Assembly: GCF_024600715.1 (NCBI RefSeq)
Contig: NZ_CP102332.1
Span: 3,658,001 to 3,722,000, forward strand
Direction: 5' to 3'
Length of the DNA: 64,000 nt
Source: Streptomyces changanensis
GTDB lineage: Bacteria; Actinomycetota; Actinomycetes; Streptomycetales; Streptomycetaceae
In this document: positions 25,922-34,542 of the stretch, piece after piece
Position numbering within the stretch: the first letter of the stretch is position 1
Layout: each line of letters starts with the position of its first letter
Notes under the pieces: model-generated
What the model saw: only the letters and a program-made list of their open reading frames with translations
Told to the model about the DNA's origin: nothing
Database searches by the model: none
Program-made: the position numbers and the translations under genes

Positions 25922-28900
25922 ATGACGCGAGCCGAGCAGCCAACGGTCCTGGGCCCCACCTCGGACACCGAAGCCACCGACGCCGCACTCGCCGCGGACT
26001 CCCGCGAGCGAGCCGTACGCGCGCTGCTGCGCAGCCGGCCGCTGCGCCGGTTGTGGAGCGCCTCGCTCATCGGCGGCACCGGAGACGCGCTGGCCCTGCT
26101 CGTCCTGGTCCTGCTGAGCGTGCGGGCGGCCGTCACGGCGGAGACGTTCGGCGGCGGCGTCCGCGGCGCCGCCTTCGCGGTCGCCGCCGTGTTCGCCGCC
26201 CGTGCCGTGTCGACGCTGCTCCTCGGCGCCGTCCTGCTCGGCCCCATGAGCGGGCTGGTCGCGGCGAGCGGCCCCCTCGACCGCCGCTGGACCATGGTCG
26301 CGGCCGACGGCGTACGGGTCGCCCTGCTCGTCGTGGCCCCCCTCTGGATCATCTGGACCCCCGCGCACGCCGTCACTCTCCTCCTGGTCACGGCCTTCCT
26401 CGCGGGCGCCGCCGAGCGGTTCTGGACGATCGCCAAGGACAGCGCGGCGCCCACCCTGCTGCCCGCCCCGCCCCTGGAGGGCGCCGCCGTCCGGCCCCTC
26501 CCCGACCACCTCGGCTCCCTGCGCCGGCTCTCGCTGCGCACCGCCTTCGCCACCATCCCGGCCGCGGCGGCGGTGCTGCTGGTCGCGACGCTGGTCGGGA
26601 AGCTGCTCGCCCTCGGTGTCGACTGGTTCTCCGAACACCAGGCGGCCCTCGGCGCGTACACGGCCGCCGGCCTGTTCGCCGCCTCCCTGGCGATCCTCTC
26701 CTCCCTCCAACTGCCCGACGGCCAGTCGCCGCGCCCCCGCTCCCCGCTGGAGGGTCTGCGCCGCCCGGCCGCCTCCGGTTCCGCCGCCGCGGGCGCCGCC
26801 TCCGGTTCCGCCGCCGCGGGCGCCGCCTCCGGTTCCGGTTCCGGCTCGCAGAAGACTTCCGGTTCGCGCCCGGAGAAGGGCCGCACCGGCGCCATACCGC
26901 TGCTCGTCCTCGCCTGCGCCGCCGTCGCCGGAGCCATCGCCTCAGCGTCGGCCGTCGCCGTCCTGCACGCCGCCGAGCTGAGCGGCGGCCCCGTCACGTA
27001 CGCCCTGCTCGTCCTCGCCCTGACCGGTGGCACCGGCCTGGGCATCCGCGGCGCCCGCGCGGTCCTGCCCGCCCTGTCCCGCCGCCGGCTCCTCGCCCTC
27101 GCGACCGCCGTCACCGGTGTCGCGCTGCTCGCCATGGGGCTCGTGCCGGACACCGCGACCGTCCTCTTCCTCGCGCTCGTCGCCGGCTTCTCGGCCGGTG
27201 TCGCCGCGAACACCGGCCACACCCTGATCGACCAGGAGACCGAGGAGCCGCGGCGCCCCCGCCTCACCGAGCACCTCCAGGCCGTCGTCCGCGTCGCCAT
27301 CGCGCTCGGCGCGCTCGCCGCGCCCCTGTTCGCCGCCGCCGTCGGCCCGCACCGGCTGGCCGGGGACGACGCCGTCTTCGCGCACGGCGGCGCGGCGTTC
27401 GCCCTCATGCTGGTCGGCGCGCTGCTGCTGCCCGTCGCCGCGCTCGTCCTCGCCAAGACCGACGACCGGTCCGGCGTACCGCTCCGCCGGGACCTGCGCG
27501 ACGCGCTGCGCGGCGCGGACCCGGCCCAGGCCCCGGCGGCGACCGGGTTCTTCATCGCCGTCGAGGGCGGTGACGGCGCCGGCAAGTCCACGCAGGTCAC
27601 GGCCCTCGCCGAGTGGATCAGGGCGAAGGGCCACGAGGTGGTCGTCACCCGCGAGCCGGGCGCCACGCCCATCGGCAAGCGGCTGCGCTCGATCCTCCTC
27701 GACGTGTCGTCCGCCGGCCTGTCGAACCGCGCGGAGGCCCTGCTGTACGCCGCCGACCGCGCCGAGCACGTCGACTCGCTGGTCCGCCCGGCCCTGGAGC
27801 GCGGCGCGGTCGTCATCTCCGACCGGTACATCGACTCGTCCGTCGCGTACCAGGGCGCCGGCCGGGACCTGTCGCCGACGGAGATCGCCCGTATCTCCCG
27901 CTGGGCCACCGGTGGCCTCGTACCGCATCTGACGGTGCTGCTGGACGTGGTGCCGGAGACCGCCCGCGAGCGGTTCACGGAGGCCCCGGACCGGTTGGAG
28001 TCCGAGCCCGCCGAGTTCCACGCGCGCGTGCGCTCCGGGTTCCTCGCCCTCGCCGCCGCCGACCCCGCCCGGTACCTCGTCGTGGACGCCGGCCAGGAGC
28101 CCGAGGCCGTCACCACCGTCATCCGTCACCGCCTCGACCGGGTCCTGCCGCTGTCCGAGGCCGAGGTGAGGGCCCGGGAGGAGGCGCGCCGGGCCGCCGA
28201 GGAGGAGGCCCGCCGCCGGGCCGAGGAGGAGGCGCGGCGCAAGGCCGAGGAGGAGCGCCTGGAGCGCGAGCGCCAGGAGCAGCTCGCCCGGCTGCGCGCC
28301 GAGGAGGAGGAGCGCAAGCGCCGCGAGGAGGAGGAGGCCCGCCGCCGCGAGGCCGAGCGGCAGGCCGAGGAGGCCCGTCAGCGCGCGGCCGAGGCACGGC
28401 GGCTCGCCGAGGAGGAGCGCCGTCGACGCGAGGCCGAGGAGAAGGCCCGGTTCGAGGAGCAGGAGCGCCTGCGCCTGCGGGCCGAGGAGGAGGCGCGGCT
28501 GCGCGCCGAGGCCGAGGAGCGCCGCCGGGAGAAGCAGCGCAAGGCCGAGGAGGCGCTGCTGCGCGCCGAGGAGGCCCGCCGCCAGGCGGCGGAGGAGGCA
28601 GCGGCGGCAGCCGCCGCCGCGGCCGCAGCGGCTGCCGCCGCGGCCGCCAAGCCCGCGGTGTCGCCGCACGACGTGACGGTGCCGACGCCGGTGGTCCGGC
28701 CGGACGAGATCACCCAGACCGTGCCGACACCCCGCATCGACCTCCGCAAGGACGACGAACCCGCCGCCGGTGCCGCCGCGGGGACGGCCGCCGACCCGGC
28801 CGTCCCCGGGCCCGAGGAGCGGACGCAGCGCATCGACATGCGTAAGGACGACCCCGTCCCGCTCCGGCCGGAGGAGGAGACGCAGCGCATCGACATGCGC

Positions 28901-29233
28901 AAGGACGACCAGCCCGCCCGCCCGCCCGTCGACCTCGCGGAGACGGCCGTCCTGCCGCCCGTACGCGACGAACGGCCGGACGACCGCGTACCGCCGGGCT
29001 TCTTCCGTGACGAGGCCCGGCCGGGTGCCGCCGCCGAGCCGCCCGGCGCGAACGACCGCACGCGGGAGATCCCGCAGGTCGACCCCGACGGCCGGGCCGC
29101 ACGCCGCCGCCCCGACTGGGCCGAGGAGACCCCGCTCGACGACCTGCCCTCCCTCGCCGACGAACTGCTCGGCCGCCCGGACGACGGTGACGACGGCGGC
29201 CGGTCGGGCGGCCGACGCGGCGGCCGCCGCTGA
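25922..29233 (+). CDS. tmk: Thymidylate kinase fused to an MFS-like membrane domain and coiled coil
   Basis: 1103 residues in three parts. Residues about 1-520 hold around ten hydrophobic segments resembling an MFS transporter, with a low-complexity cytoplasmic insert (SGSAAAGAA repeats). Residues about 540-740 are a complete dTMP kinase: FFIAVEGGDGAGKSTQ P-loop, TREPGATPIGKRLRSILL and VISDRYIDSSVAYQGAG. Residues about 745-910 form a long Glu/Arg/Ala coiled coil ending in poly-Ala, then a Pro-rich tail with three copies of RID(M/L)RKDD. dTMP kinase makes dTDP for DNA synthesis. This architecture is conserved in Streptomyces; the membrane part's role is unknown. ATG with GAGG very close upstream. 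Confidence 0.9.
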   Translation: MTRAEQPTVLGPTSDTEATDAALAADSRERAVRALLRSRPLRRLWSASLIGGTGDALALLVLVLLSVRAAVTAETFGGGVRGAAFAVAAVFAARAVSTLLLGAVLLGPMSGLVAASGPLDRRWTMVAADGVRVALLVVAPLWIIWTPAHAVTLLLVTAFLAGAAERFWTIAKDSAAPTLLPAPPLEGAAVRPLPDHLGSLRRLSLRTAFATIPAAAAVLLVATLVGKLLALGVDWFSEHQAALGAYTAAGLFAASLAILSSLQLPDGQSPRPRSPLEGLRRPAASGSAAAGAASGSAAAGAASGSGSGSQKTSGSRPEKGRTGAIPLLVLACAAVAGAIASASAVAVLHAAELSGGPVTYALLVLALTGGTGLGIRGARAVLPALSRRRLLALATAVTGVALLAMGLVPDTATVLFLALVAGFSAGVAANTGHTLIDQETEEPRRPRLTEHLQAVVRVAIALGALAAPLFAAAVGPHRLAGDDAVFAHGGAAFALMLVGALLLPVAALVLAKTDDRSGVPLRRDLRDALRGADPAQAPAATGFFIAVEGGDGAGKSTQVTALAEWIRAKGHEVVVTREPGATPIGKRLRSILLDVSSAGLSNRAEALLYAADRAEHVDSLVRPALERGAVVISDRYIDSSVAYQGAGRDLSPTEIARISRWATGGLVPHLTVLLDVVPETARERFTEAPDRLESEPAEFHARVRSGFLALAAADPARYLVVDAGQEPEAVTTVIRHRLDRVLPLSEAEVRAREEARRAAEEEARRRAEEEARRKAEEERLERERQEQLARLRAEEEERKRREEEEARRREAERQAEEARQRAAEARRLAEEERRRREAEEKARFEEQERLRLRAEEEARLRAEAEERRREKQRKAEEALLRAEEARRQAAEEAAAAAAAAAAAAAAAAAKPAVSPHDVTVPTPVVRPDEITQTVPTPRIDLRKDDEPAAGAAAGTAADPAVPGPEERTQRIDMRKDDPVPLRPEEETQRIDMRKDDQPARPPVDLAETAVLPPVRDERPDDRVPPGFFRDEARPGAAAEPPGANDRTREIPQVDPDGRAARRRPDWAEETPLDDLPSLADELLGRPDDGDDGGRSGGRRGGRR

Positions 29234-29655
29234 GGCGGGCGCTGTCACACCCCTCCGCCACAATGGAGGCGCGAGGGGTGACCGCCCGCGACCGGGAGTC
29301 CGTACCGCCCAGGACCCGCGGTCCGGGTCGCAAGCGCCGAGCGCCGAGCCGTCGGGCCCCCGGGCCCCGGGCGTGAAGCCCTGGTCCCGGGCCCGGGTGC
29401 CCGGACCCGCGGCCGTACGGCGGGCCGCGACGTCCGGATCCGGAGCCCCGGTCCGGCACCGGCATCCGACAGCGTCCCGGTCCGACACCGGCGCCCGAGG
29501 GAGCCGCGATCCGCCACAACGGGCCCTGCCCCACCGGGACCCGCCACACCAGGTCCCGCCCCACGGGACCCGCCACAACGGGCCCCGCCCCACGGGACCC
29601 GTCACGCCAGGACCCGCGACGCGCGGGATCCCCGACCCCACGAAGGTGGTGCCCC
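29234..29655. other. Intergenic region with 29-bp tandem repeats
   Basis: 422 bp between tmk and holB. No gene is seen. A four-unit tandem repeat fills 29509-29627 (own entry), and the remainder is GC-rich with short inverted words. Confidence 0.6.
29509..29627. repeat. Four imperfect tandem copies of a ~29-bp unit
   Basis: The units start at 29509, 29539, 29568 and 29597 and are 30, 29, 29 and 31 bases long. Each begins (A)(C/T)CCG(C/T)CAC and most end CCCCACGGG. The second and third copies are closest to each other. The array ends 28 bases before the holB start, so it lies in the probable 5' leader or promoter region. Confidence 0.85.
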
Positions 29656-30867
29656 GTGCCCGTATGGGACGACCTCGTCGGCCAGGACCGTGTGCAGGCG
29701 CAGCTCGCCGCAGCCGCCCGGGACGCCGACGCCCTGGTCACCGCCGACGCGCAGGGCGTCCAGCCGCTCGACGCGACCAAGTCGAAGATGACGCACGCCT
29801 GGCTGTTCACCGGCCCGCCCGGGGCCGGCCGCGACACCGCCGCCCGGGCCTTCGCCGCCGCGCTCCAGTGCGTCAGTCCCGACCGGGCACTCGGCGGCGA
29901 GCCCGGCTGCGGCTTCTGCGACGGCTGTCACACGGCACTCGTCGGGACGCACGCCGACGTCGAGGTCGTACGGACGGACCTGCTGTCCATCGGCGTCAAG
30001 GAGACCCGCGAGCTGGTGCGCCGGGCGCAGCTCTCCCCGGCGGTCGGCCGCTGGCAGGTCATCGTCCTGGAGGACGCCGACCGCCTCACCGAAGGCGCGG
30101 GGAACGTCCTGCTGAAGGCCGTCGAGGAGCCCGCGCCCCGGACGGTCTGGCTGCTGTGCGCGCCGTCCCTGGAGGACGTGCTGCCCACCATCCGCTCCCG
30201 CTGCCGCCACCTGACGCTGCGCACGCCGCCGGTCGACGCCGTCGCCGACGTCCTCGTCCGGCGCGACGGTGTCGAGCCCGCCGCGGCGGCGTTCGCCGCG
30301 CGTGCCACGCAGGGCCACATCGACCGGGCGCGCCGCCTCGCCACCGACGAGCGGGCCCGCGCCCGCCGCACCGCCGTCCTCACCGTGCCGCTCCGCGTCC
30401 AGGACGTCGGAGGCTGCCTGAAGGCGGCGCAGGAGCTGGTCGACGCCGCCGGCGAGGACGCCAAGGAGCTCGCGGAGGAGACCGACGTCAAGGAGACGGA
30501 GGAGCTGAAGACCGCCCTCGGCGGCGGTCAGGGCAGCCGCATGCCCCGCGGCACCGCCGGCGCGATGAAGGAGCTGGAGGACCGCCAGAAGCGCCGCAGG
30601 ACCCGCACGCAGCGCGACACCCTCGACCTCGCCCTCAGCGATCTGACCGGCTTCTACCGTGACGTCCTCGCGCTCCAGCTCGGCACCACCACCGCCCTGT
30701 CCAACGAGGACGTGCGCGACGCCCTCGACCGGATCGCCCGCGCCGGCACTCCGGAGTCCACGCTGCGCCGCATGGAGGCCGTCCTCGCCTGCCGCGAGGC
30801 GCTCGACCGCAACGTCGCGCCGCTTCTCGCGGTGGAGGCCATGATGATGGCGCTGCGCGCCGGTTAG
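29656..30867 (+). CDS. holB: DNA polymerase III subunit delta'
   Basis: 403 residues of the clamp-loader AAA+ family. The P-loop reads GPPGAGRDT, with Arg in place of the catalytic Lys, as expected for the ATPase-inactive delta-prime subunit. A zinc module follows in CVSPDRALGGEPGCGFCDGC. Further motifs are VIVLEDADRLTEGAGNVLLKAVEEP (Walker B region) and TIRSRCRHL (sensor/SRC motif). A charged helical insertion (about 250-310) and an all-helical C-terminal domain complete it. It loads the sliding clamp with tau/gamma and delta. The GTG start has AAGGTGG upstream. It lies next to tmk, as in other bacteria. Confidence 0.94.
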   Translation: MPVWDDLVGQDRVQAQLAAAARDADALVTADAQGVQPLDATKSKMTHAWLFTGPPGAGRDTAARAFAAALQCVSPDRALGGEPGCGFCDGCHTALVGTHADVEVVRTDLLSIGVKETRELVRRAQLSPAVGRWQVIVLEDADRLTEGAGNVLLKAVEEPAPRTVWLLCAPSLEDVLPTIRSRCRHLTLRTPPVDAVADVLVRRDGVEPAAAAFAARATQGHIDRARRLATDERARARRTAVLTVPLRVQDVGGCLKAAQELVDAAGEDAKELAEETDVKETEELKTALGGGQGSRMPRGTAGAMKELEDRQKRRRTRTQRDTLDLALSDLTGFYRDVLALQLGTTTALSNEDVRDALDRIARAGTPESTLRRMEAVLACREALDRNVAPLLAVEAMMMALRAG

Positions 30868-30910
30868 CCGGGGGTTGGCCCGTTCGGGTGGCGCCCCACG
30901 CGTCACCCGT

Positions 30911-30939
30911 ATGACCGACCGTCACCGTACGGCTACGCT
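30911..30939 (+). promoter_or_regulatory. Candidate promoter for a leaderless peptidase mRNA
   Basis: ATGACC and TACGCT are separated by 17 bases. TACGCT ends seven bases before the ATG at 30947, so transcription would begin at or next to the start codon. Confidence 0.45.
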
Positions 30940-30946
30940 CAGGTGG

Positions 30947-32503
30947 ATGGATCCCCGCCGACTGTTCCGTACCCCCGCGCCGGCCGCCGCCCTCGCCCTG
31001 CTCCTCGCGGCGGGCTGCGCCGGCGGGGGCGCCCCCACGGCCGAGCCGGTGTCGCACGCCGCCGGGCCCGCGGCCCTGTCCGCCTCGGCCACGGCCGCGC
31101 TCCGCCCCTACTACGCCCAGCGGCCCGCCTGGCGCGACTGCGGGGTGCCCGACTTCCAGTGCGCCACGCTGAAGGCGCCCCTGGACTACGCCCGCCCCGG
31201 CGACGGCCAGGTGAAGCTGGCGGTGGCCCGCACGAAGGCGACCGGCCCGGGCAAGCGGATCGGTTCGCTGCTGGTCAACCCGGGCGGCCCCGGCGGCTCC
31301 GCCGTCGACTACCTCCAGGCGTACGCCGGCATCGGCTACCCCGCCCCCGTCCGCGCCCGCTACGACATGGTCGCCGTCGACCCGCGCGGCGTCGCCCGCA
31401 GCGCACCCGTCCGCTGCCTCGACGGGCCCGCCATGGACGCCTACACGCAGGTCGACCAGACCCCCGACGACCGGCGCGAGACCGACAGGCTGACCGCCGC
31501 GTACAAGAAGTTCGCCGCGGCCTGCGCCGAACGCTCCGCCCGCGTCCTGCCACACGTCTCCACCGTCGAGGCGGCCCGCGACATGGACATCGTCCGGGCC
31601 GCGCTCGGCGACGCGAAGCTCAACTACGTCGGCGCCTCGTACGGCACGTTCCTCGGCGCCACCTACGCGGAACTGTTCCCCGAGCGCACCGGCCGCCTCG
31701 TCCTCGACGGTGCCATGGACCCCTCCCGCACGGCCCGCGAGACCAACCGCGACCAGGCGGCCGGCTTCGACACCGCGTTCCGCTCCTTCGCCGCCGACTG
31801 CGTCGGGCAGGCGGACTGCCCCCTCGGCAACGCCTCCGTGCAGGACGCCACGGCCCGCATGAAGGCGTTCCTCACCGCACTGGACCGCAAGCCCGTGCCG
31901 ACCGGCGAGCCACGGCGGCCCCTCGGCGAGGCCCTCGCCACGATCGGCGTGATCACCGCCATGTACGACGAGGCCGCCTGGCCCCAGCTCCGCGGGGCGC
32001 TCACCCGGGCGATGGACGGCGAAGGCGCCGGCCTGCTCGCCCTCGCCGACAGCTACTACGAGCGCGAGGCCGACGGCGACTACTCCAACCTCATGGCTGC
32101 CAACGCCGCGGTCAACTGCCTCGACCAGCCCTCCGCCTTCACCACCCCCGCCGCCGTGGCCGCCGCCGTACCGTCGTTCGAGAAGGCGTCGCCCGTCTTC
32201 GGGCGCGGACTGGCGTGGGCGTCCCTGGGCTGCGCGTACTGGCCGGTCGAGGCCACCGGCACCGCGCACCGCATCAGGGCCGAAGGCGCGGCCCCGATCG
32301 TCGTCGTCGGCACCACCCGCGACCCGGCCACCCCCTACGCCTGGGCGCGGTCCCTCGCCGCGCAACTCTCCTCCGGCACGCTCCTGACGTACGACGGCGA
32401 CGGCCACACCGCGTACGGCCGGGGCAGCGACTGCGTCGACACCGCGATCAACACCTACCTCCTGCGGGGCACGCCCCCGCCCCCCGGGAAGCGCTGCCGC
32501 TGA
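30947..32503 (+). CDS. Secreted alpha/beta-hydrolase peptidase (SlpD/SlpE, tripeptidyl aminopeptidase type)
   Basis: 518 residues from the preferred ATG. It has a lipobox-like signal end, LAAGCAGGG, so it is probably a lipoprotein or exported enzyme. Alpha/beta-hydrolase features: LLVNPGGPGGSAVDYL (oxyanion region), VAVDPRGVARS, nucleophile elbow YVGASYGTFLGA, and C-terminal DPATPYAWARSLA (acid) with DGDGHTAYGRGSDCV (catalytic His). This matches the mycelium-associated Slp peptidases and clavulanate-type proteases of Streptomyces. There is no Shine-Dalgarno sequence; a -10-like TACGCT just upstream suggests leaderless translation. An in-frame ATG 12 codons earlier (30911) is a weaker alternative. 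Confidence 0.87.
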   Translation: MDPRRLFRTPAPAAALALLLAAGCAGGGAPTAEPVSHAAGPAALSASATAALRPYYAQRPAWRDCGVPDFQCATLKAPLDYARPGDGQVKLAVARTKATGPGKRIGSLLVNPGGPGGSAVDYLQAYAGIGYPAPVRARYDMVAVDPRGVARSAPVRCLDGPAMDAYTQVDQTPDDRRETDRLTAAYKKFAAACAERSARVLPHVSTVEAARDMDIVRAALGDAKLNYVGASYGTFLGATYAELFPERTGRLVLDGAMDPSRTARETNRDQAAGFDTAFRSFAADCVGQADCPLGNASVQDATARMKAFLTALDRKPVPTGEPRRPLGEALATIGVITAMYDEAAWPQLRGALTRAMDGEGAGLLALADSYYEREADGDYSNLMAANAAVNCLDQPSAFTTPAAVAAAVPSFEKASPVFGRGLAWASLGCAYWPVEATGTAHRIRAEGAAPIVVVGTTRDPATPYAWARSLAAQLSSGTLLTYDGDGHTAYGRGSDCVDTAINTYLLRGTPPPPGKRCR

Positions 32504-32608
32504 GGCCCCGGGGCCCCCGGGTGCCCCGGGAACAGGCGTGCACGAGCACCCTCTCCACCTGTGTAGACTTGTGCTCGCTGCTGCACCCCCAGGGGTCCGG
32601 CGCGGTGT

Positions 32609-32682
32609 GCCGCCTTAGCTCAGTTGGCCAGAGCAACGCACTCGTAATGCGTAGGTCTCGGGTTCGAATCCCGAAGGCGGCT
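32609..32682 (+). tRNA. tRNA-Thr (anticodon CGT)
   Basis: Cloverleaf by eye: acceptor GCCGCCT/AGGCGGC, D arm with AGCTCAGTTGG, anticodon stem CGCA/TGCG with loop CTCGTAA (anticodon CGT), and T arm CTCGGGTTCGAATCCCGA. No CCA is encoded. Its last 44 bases, plus two more, recur in diverged form at 34270-34315, marking it as an integration site. Confidence 0.97.
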
Positions 32683-33084
32683 CAGTCGAAAGCCCAGGTC
32701 AGACTCTTCTGACCTGGGCTTTCCTGTTCCCGCGAAGCGTCGCCGTCGCCGCGCCCGATCGATGCGGCTCCCTGTCTCGGTTCTGGTCTCGGACGGTCCC
32801 CGCTGTGGCGGGAAGGCGTCCCCGGCCCGCCGTGTCGCGTCCTTCGACAGGGTCGACCTGCCCTTCACGTAGCGGCGGGTCCGGCTGATCAGCGTGTGCC
32901 GAAGGATCTCCATGATGGCCGGCATGCCCACCCCCAGCTCGTTCAGGATCGTGCCGGAGGTGTGGCGACTCCCGTCGCACAGGCTCCGGTCACCGATCCC
33001 CGCCTCCTCGAGGAGCTTCTTGAACTCCGCCCAGTCGCTCCTCTCGCCGGCCCGCCTCCGCCCGTCCGGCGCCCGTGCCGCGCG
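32620..33084 (-). pseudogene. C-terminal remnant of a tyrosine-recombinase integrase
   Basis: The frame opens after an in-frame stop at 33085-33087 and has no N-terminal domain. Residues near the beginning read DWAEFKKLLEEAGIGDRSLC, then GSRHTSGTILNELGVGMP, AIMEILRHT and TRRYVKGRS. This is the catalytic end of actinomycete integrases with the Arg-His-Thr motif and the Tyr nucleophile. One residue appears inserted before RHT (DGSRHT instead of D-x-RHT). The frame runs through the element end into the tRNA gene, giving RLRDSNPRPTHYEC at its end. It is truncated and surely inactive, but it shows that the tRNA was the attachment site. Confidence 0.8.
32689..32722 (+). terminator. Terminator just past tRNA-Thr
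   Basis: AAAGCCCAGGTCAGA and TCTGACCTGGGCTTT form a perfect 15-bp stem around CTCT, six bases after the tRNA. The A/T ends of the stem make it work in both directions, so it could also end integrase-side transcription. Confidence 0.88.
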
Positions 33085-33309
33085 CTACAGCAATCAGCGC
33101 TCGCGGTGAGAGAAAAGGTACGTGTGGCCGGGACGGTCGGCTCCAGCGTGAATGGACCTTCGTCAATTGCGGCATTGGTCACGACTGGCAGGCCCGCGGC
33201 AGTTGGCACCCCTTGACGGCTGTCGGCCTTCGTCCTCATCGCGCCTCCGGTGCGTGCCGCGGCTCGAAACGCAGGGGCAGTTCTCCGTTCTCCATGCCGG
33301 CCCGGTGTC
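33085..33309. other. Gene-free, lower-GC element interior
   Basis: 225 bp between the integrase remnant and the cargo gene, clearly less GC-rich than the chromosome on either side. A small minus-strand frame starting near 33240 (MRTKADSRQG...) crosses it and overlaps the integrase remnant in another frame. It has no recognisable features. Confidence 0.4.
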
Positions 33310-34017
33310 TCACTCGCGTACCCGTGCTGTGCGGTGGAGTTCGGCGGCGAGGTCCGCCAGATCGTCGAGAGGCATGTCGTAGCCTTTGATCGCGGCCACC
33401 GTACTGTGATCCGCCCAGACACAGGTCGCATCCACGGATGACGCGATCTCCGTCCCCGCAACCTCGCTGTAGCGGCTGTGTCGGCAGATCATCGCAGTGC
33501 CGGGGGCACCCTCGATTCGGGAGTGCTGGGCGGGCCATGCCCATTTCGTGTGCGGGCCCAGCTGGAAAGGGACCTGTTCGTTCCGCTCGATCGACCGCAT
33601 CATGCGCCGGGCCGCCCCCTCGGGGTCGGGGACATCACCCTGCAGAGCCCTGAAGACCAGTCTGTTCTGTGCTTCTGGGATATCACTCCGCCGTATGTAG
33701 TTGGCACCCGTTCCCACGGCATTCCGGACGATCCTGTCGGCGTCCTCGGGCGTGATGCCAGGACGCGTCACATACGACCAGTCCTTCAGGCAGTCCCATT
33801 CCTCGCCGGCGCATCCCACCACCCCGCCCACCACCCCGACGTACGAGCCCTTGTACCGCTCAGTCATCCGGAAGTCGGCAAAGGCCACAGGAGGATCCAG
33901 CCGGAAGCCCCTGGTGTCCTCCACCCTCGACAACTCCGAGGGCCGGCTCCCCGCCGGCACGGCAAGCACACTCACGCCCACGGCGAGCAGCGCCCATGTC
34001 CACTGTCTTCTCCGCAC
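33310..34017 (-). CDS. Secreted protein of unknown function, element cargo
   Basis: 235 residues, not recognised. The N-terminus is basic then hydrophobic (MRRRQWTWALLAVGVSVLAVPAGS), a likely signal peptide. The mature part has four Cys (VVGCAGEEWDCL, MICRHSR, ATCVWAD), possibly two disulfides, and an amphipathic C-terminal helix (LDDLADLAAELHRTARV). GTG start with GAAGGGA at good spacing. Base composition is lower in GC than neighbouring core genes. It is the only apparently intact gene between the two copies of the tRNA end, so it was probably brought in by the integrated element. Confidence 0.75.
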   Translation of the reverse strand: MRRRQWTWALLAVGVSVLAVPAGSRPSELSRVEDTRGFRLDPPVAFADFRMTERYKGSYVGVVGGVVGCAGEEWDCLKDWSYVTRPGITPEDADRIVRNAVGTGANYIRRSDIPEAQNRLVFRALQGDVPDPEGAARRMMRSIERNEQVPFQLGPHTKWAWPAQHSRIEGAPGTAMICRHSRYSEVAGTEIASSVDATCVWADHSTVAAIKGYDMPLDDLADLAAELHRTARVRE

Positions 34018-34542
34018 GGCCGGTTCCCTTCGCCATCCCGTTGCCCAGCTGCCTGTCAGACCGGCCAGGACCGTTAAGGGTTGCCGCCCCGCCGCCCCGG
34101 TGATGAGCGCGGCGCCGAGCCGGTGGGGGCGTTCGGCGGTCTCGGTCGTGGTCTCGGAAGGCGAATCGTGCGTAGCCGTCCGTCAGCGTCCGCCACCGTA
34201 CGAGCTCCGGTGTGAGCCGCGGTATGTGGTGAGGGGGATCCCCGTGGGCTCCTTGGCGGAGGAGGTCGGACACTCGTCATGCGTAGGTCTCGGGTTCGCA
34301 TCCCGACGGCGGCTCACATGTGCGAGTCCTGCCGTCCGGCCTGCCCGCCCTTCGGCGCACCGTAGTGCGGGCGAGAAGGGCTCGGGCAGGGGCGTCAGCC
34401 GATGCTCTGCCATTGGCCCGGGGGCGGGCCCGGGCACGGGCGTGGACGGTGGCCGGAGGGGGGTGGAGAGCCCCCCGAGGCCTGGCCCCGCGACCCCTCA
34501 CACCCGGCCCCTGAGGTCCGGCGCCCCCCGGGCGCGGGCCCG
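34018..34542. other. Right end of the integrated remnant
   Basis: 525 bp with no convincing gene. The duplicated tRNA 3' end lies at 34270-34315. Left of it, short minus-strand frames (for example 33860-34273) show no family resemblance and look like decayed element DNA. Right of it the sequence returns to very GC-rich, Pro/Arg-coding-like chromosome. Confidence 0.5.
34270..34315 (+). repeat. Diverged attachment-site copy of the tRNA-Thr 3' end
   Basis: Compared with 32639-32684 (anticodon arm through the 3' end plus two bases), 43 of 46 positions match. The three differences are all A in the tRNA and C here. The 5' half of a tRNA is absent. This is the expected far attachment site of an element integrated into tRNA-Thr, leaving about 1.6 kb between the repeats. 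Confidence 0.88.

Noticed and set aside
22516..28122. 1868-codon minus-strand open frame across topA and tmk
   Set aside because: It is an artefact of very high GC content. The plus strand encodes topA and tmk with full motifs, and the minus frame has low-complexity product and no ribosome site.
29509..29627. 29-bp tandem units as a CRISPR array
   Set aside because: The unit length resembles a CRISPR repeat, but the copies abut without spacers and are imperfect.
33860..34273. 137-codon minus-strand frame in the element remnant
   Set aside because: It overlaps the cargo gene's start region, has no recognisable domain and includes the attachment repeat; it looks like decayed DNA.
34264..34318. 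Second tRNA-Thr gene
   Set aside because: Only the anticodon arm to the 3' end is present, with mismatches in the T and acceptor arms and no 5' half, so no cloverleaf can form.
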